The notes under the pieces: generated by a model
What the model was told of the DNA's origin: nothing
The model's database searches: none
Seen by the model: only the letters and a program-made list of their open reading frames with translations
Shown here: piece after piece, positions 21,819-21,840 of the stretch
How positions within the stretch are numbered: position 1 is the stretch's first letter
How the letters are laid out: every line of letters starts with the position of its first letter
Virus record (IMG/VR): IMGVR_UViG_3300002123_000037
Span: 1-21,840 of that record
Origin: a virus
Length of the DNA stretch: 21,840 nucleotides
Direction: 5' to 3' (one strand)
Made by a program: the position numbers and the translations under genes

Positions 21819-21840
21819 AAATATTATTGCTCTAAGCTGA

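Noticed and set aside
1-21840. Search for tRNA genes, integrase, att sites, toxin-antitoxin pair or anti-defence genes
   Set aside because: None could be supported; gaps are short and every longer frame has a structural or cassette assignment.

Overview
The window reads as the late structural region of a tailed double-stranded DNA phage or prophage. It is visibly AT-rich, and every credible gene lies on the minus strand, so transcription runs from position 21840 toward position 1. Genes are tightly packed with ATGA or TAATG junctions and AGGAGG-type ribosome binding sites. There is a tape-measure protein and a tail tube protein but no recognisable sheath, which points to a long non-contractile (siphovirus-like) tail. 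The head block resembles Mu-like phages: a Mu gpI-type protease with a nested scaffold, a DUF2190-like decoration protein, and a Mu gpG/HK97 gp10-like neck protein. The host cannot be named. No integrase, terminase, portal, lysis enzyme, tRNA or CRISPR array is visible; terminase and portal would be expected just beyond the right edge.

Layout in transcription order. (1) 21840-18497, head block: a strong terminator, a ChaB-Mu protease/scaffold fusion, a decoration protein, the major capsid protein and a small Ser/Thr/Gly-rich protein. (2) 18496-18470, a hairpin ending the capsid block. (3) 18439-12860, a five-gene modification cassette: a fused GT4-GT9 glycosyltransferase, a GT2-like glycosyltransferase, a Methyltransf_24-like enzyme, a radical SAM/SPASM enzyme and a second methyltransferase, all overlapping or nearly touching. 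(4) 12863-11049, connector genes: an unknown small protein, head-tail adaptor, neck protein and tail terminator. (5) 11047-5294, tail shaft: a repeat-bearing small protein, tail tube, tail assembly chaperone with a probable -1 frameshift, and a 1222-residue tape measure. (6) 5291-1, tail tip and adhesion: two tiny membrane proteins, minor tail proteins, a beta-helix tailspike-like protein, a hub-like protein, an FnIII-like protein, a small beta protein and the start of a fibre-like protein with a signal peptide.

The most unusual region is the five-gene cassette placed between the capsid and connector genes and translationally coupled to both its own members and the next structural gene. It could build and methylate a glycan on the virion, or modify the host surface during late infection. 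Other notable points are the internally duplicated tail chaperone (about 100-residue period), a probable -1 frameshift at an A9 run that reveals a 72-residue extension, two unlisted single-span membrane proteins in the tail block, a ChaB-Met-rich-protease fusion with two internal SD-preceded starts, and a virion-type fibre that begins with a secretion signal.
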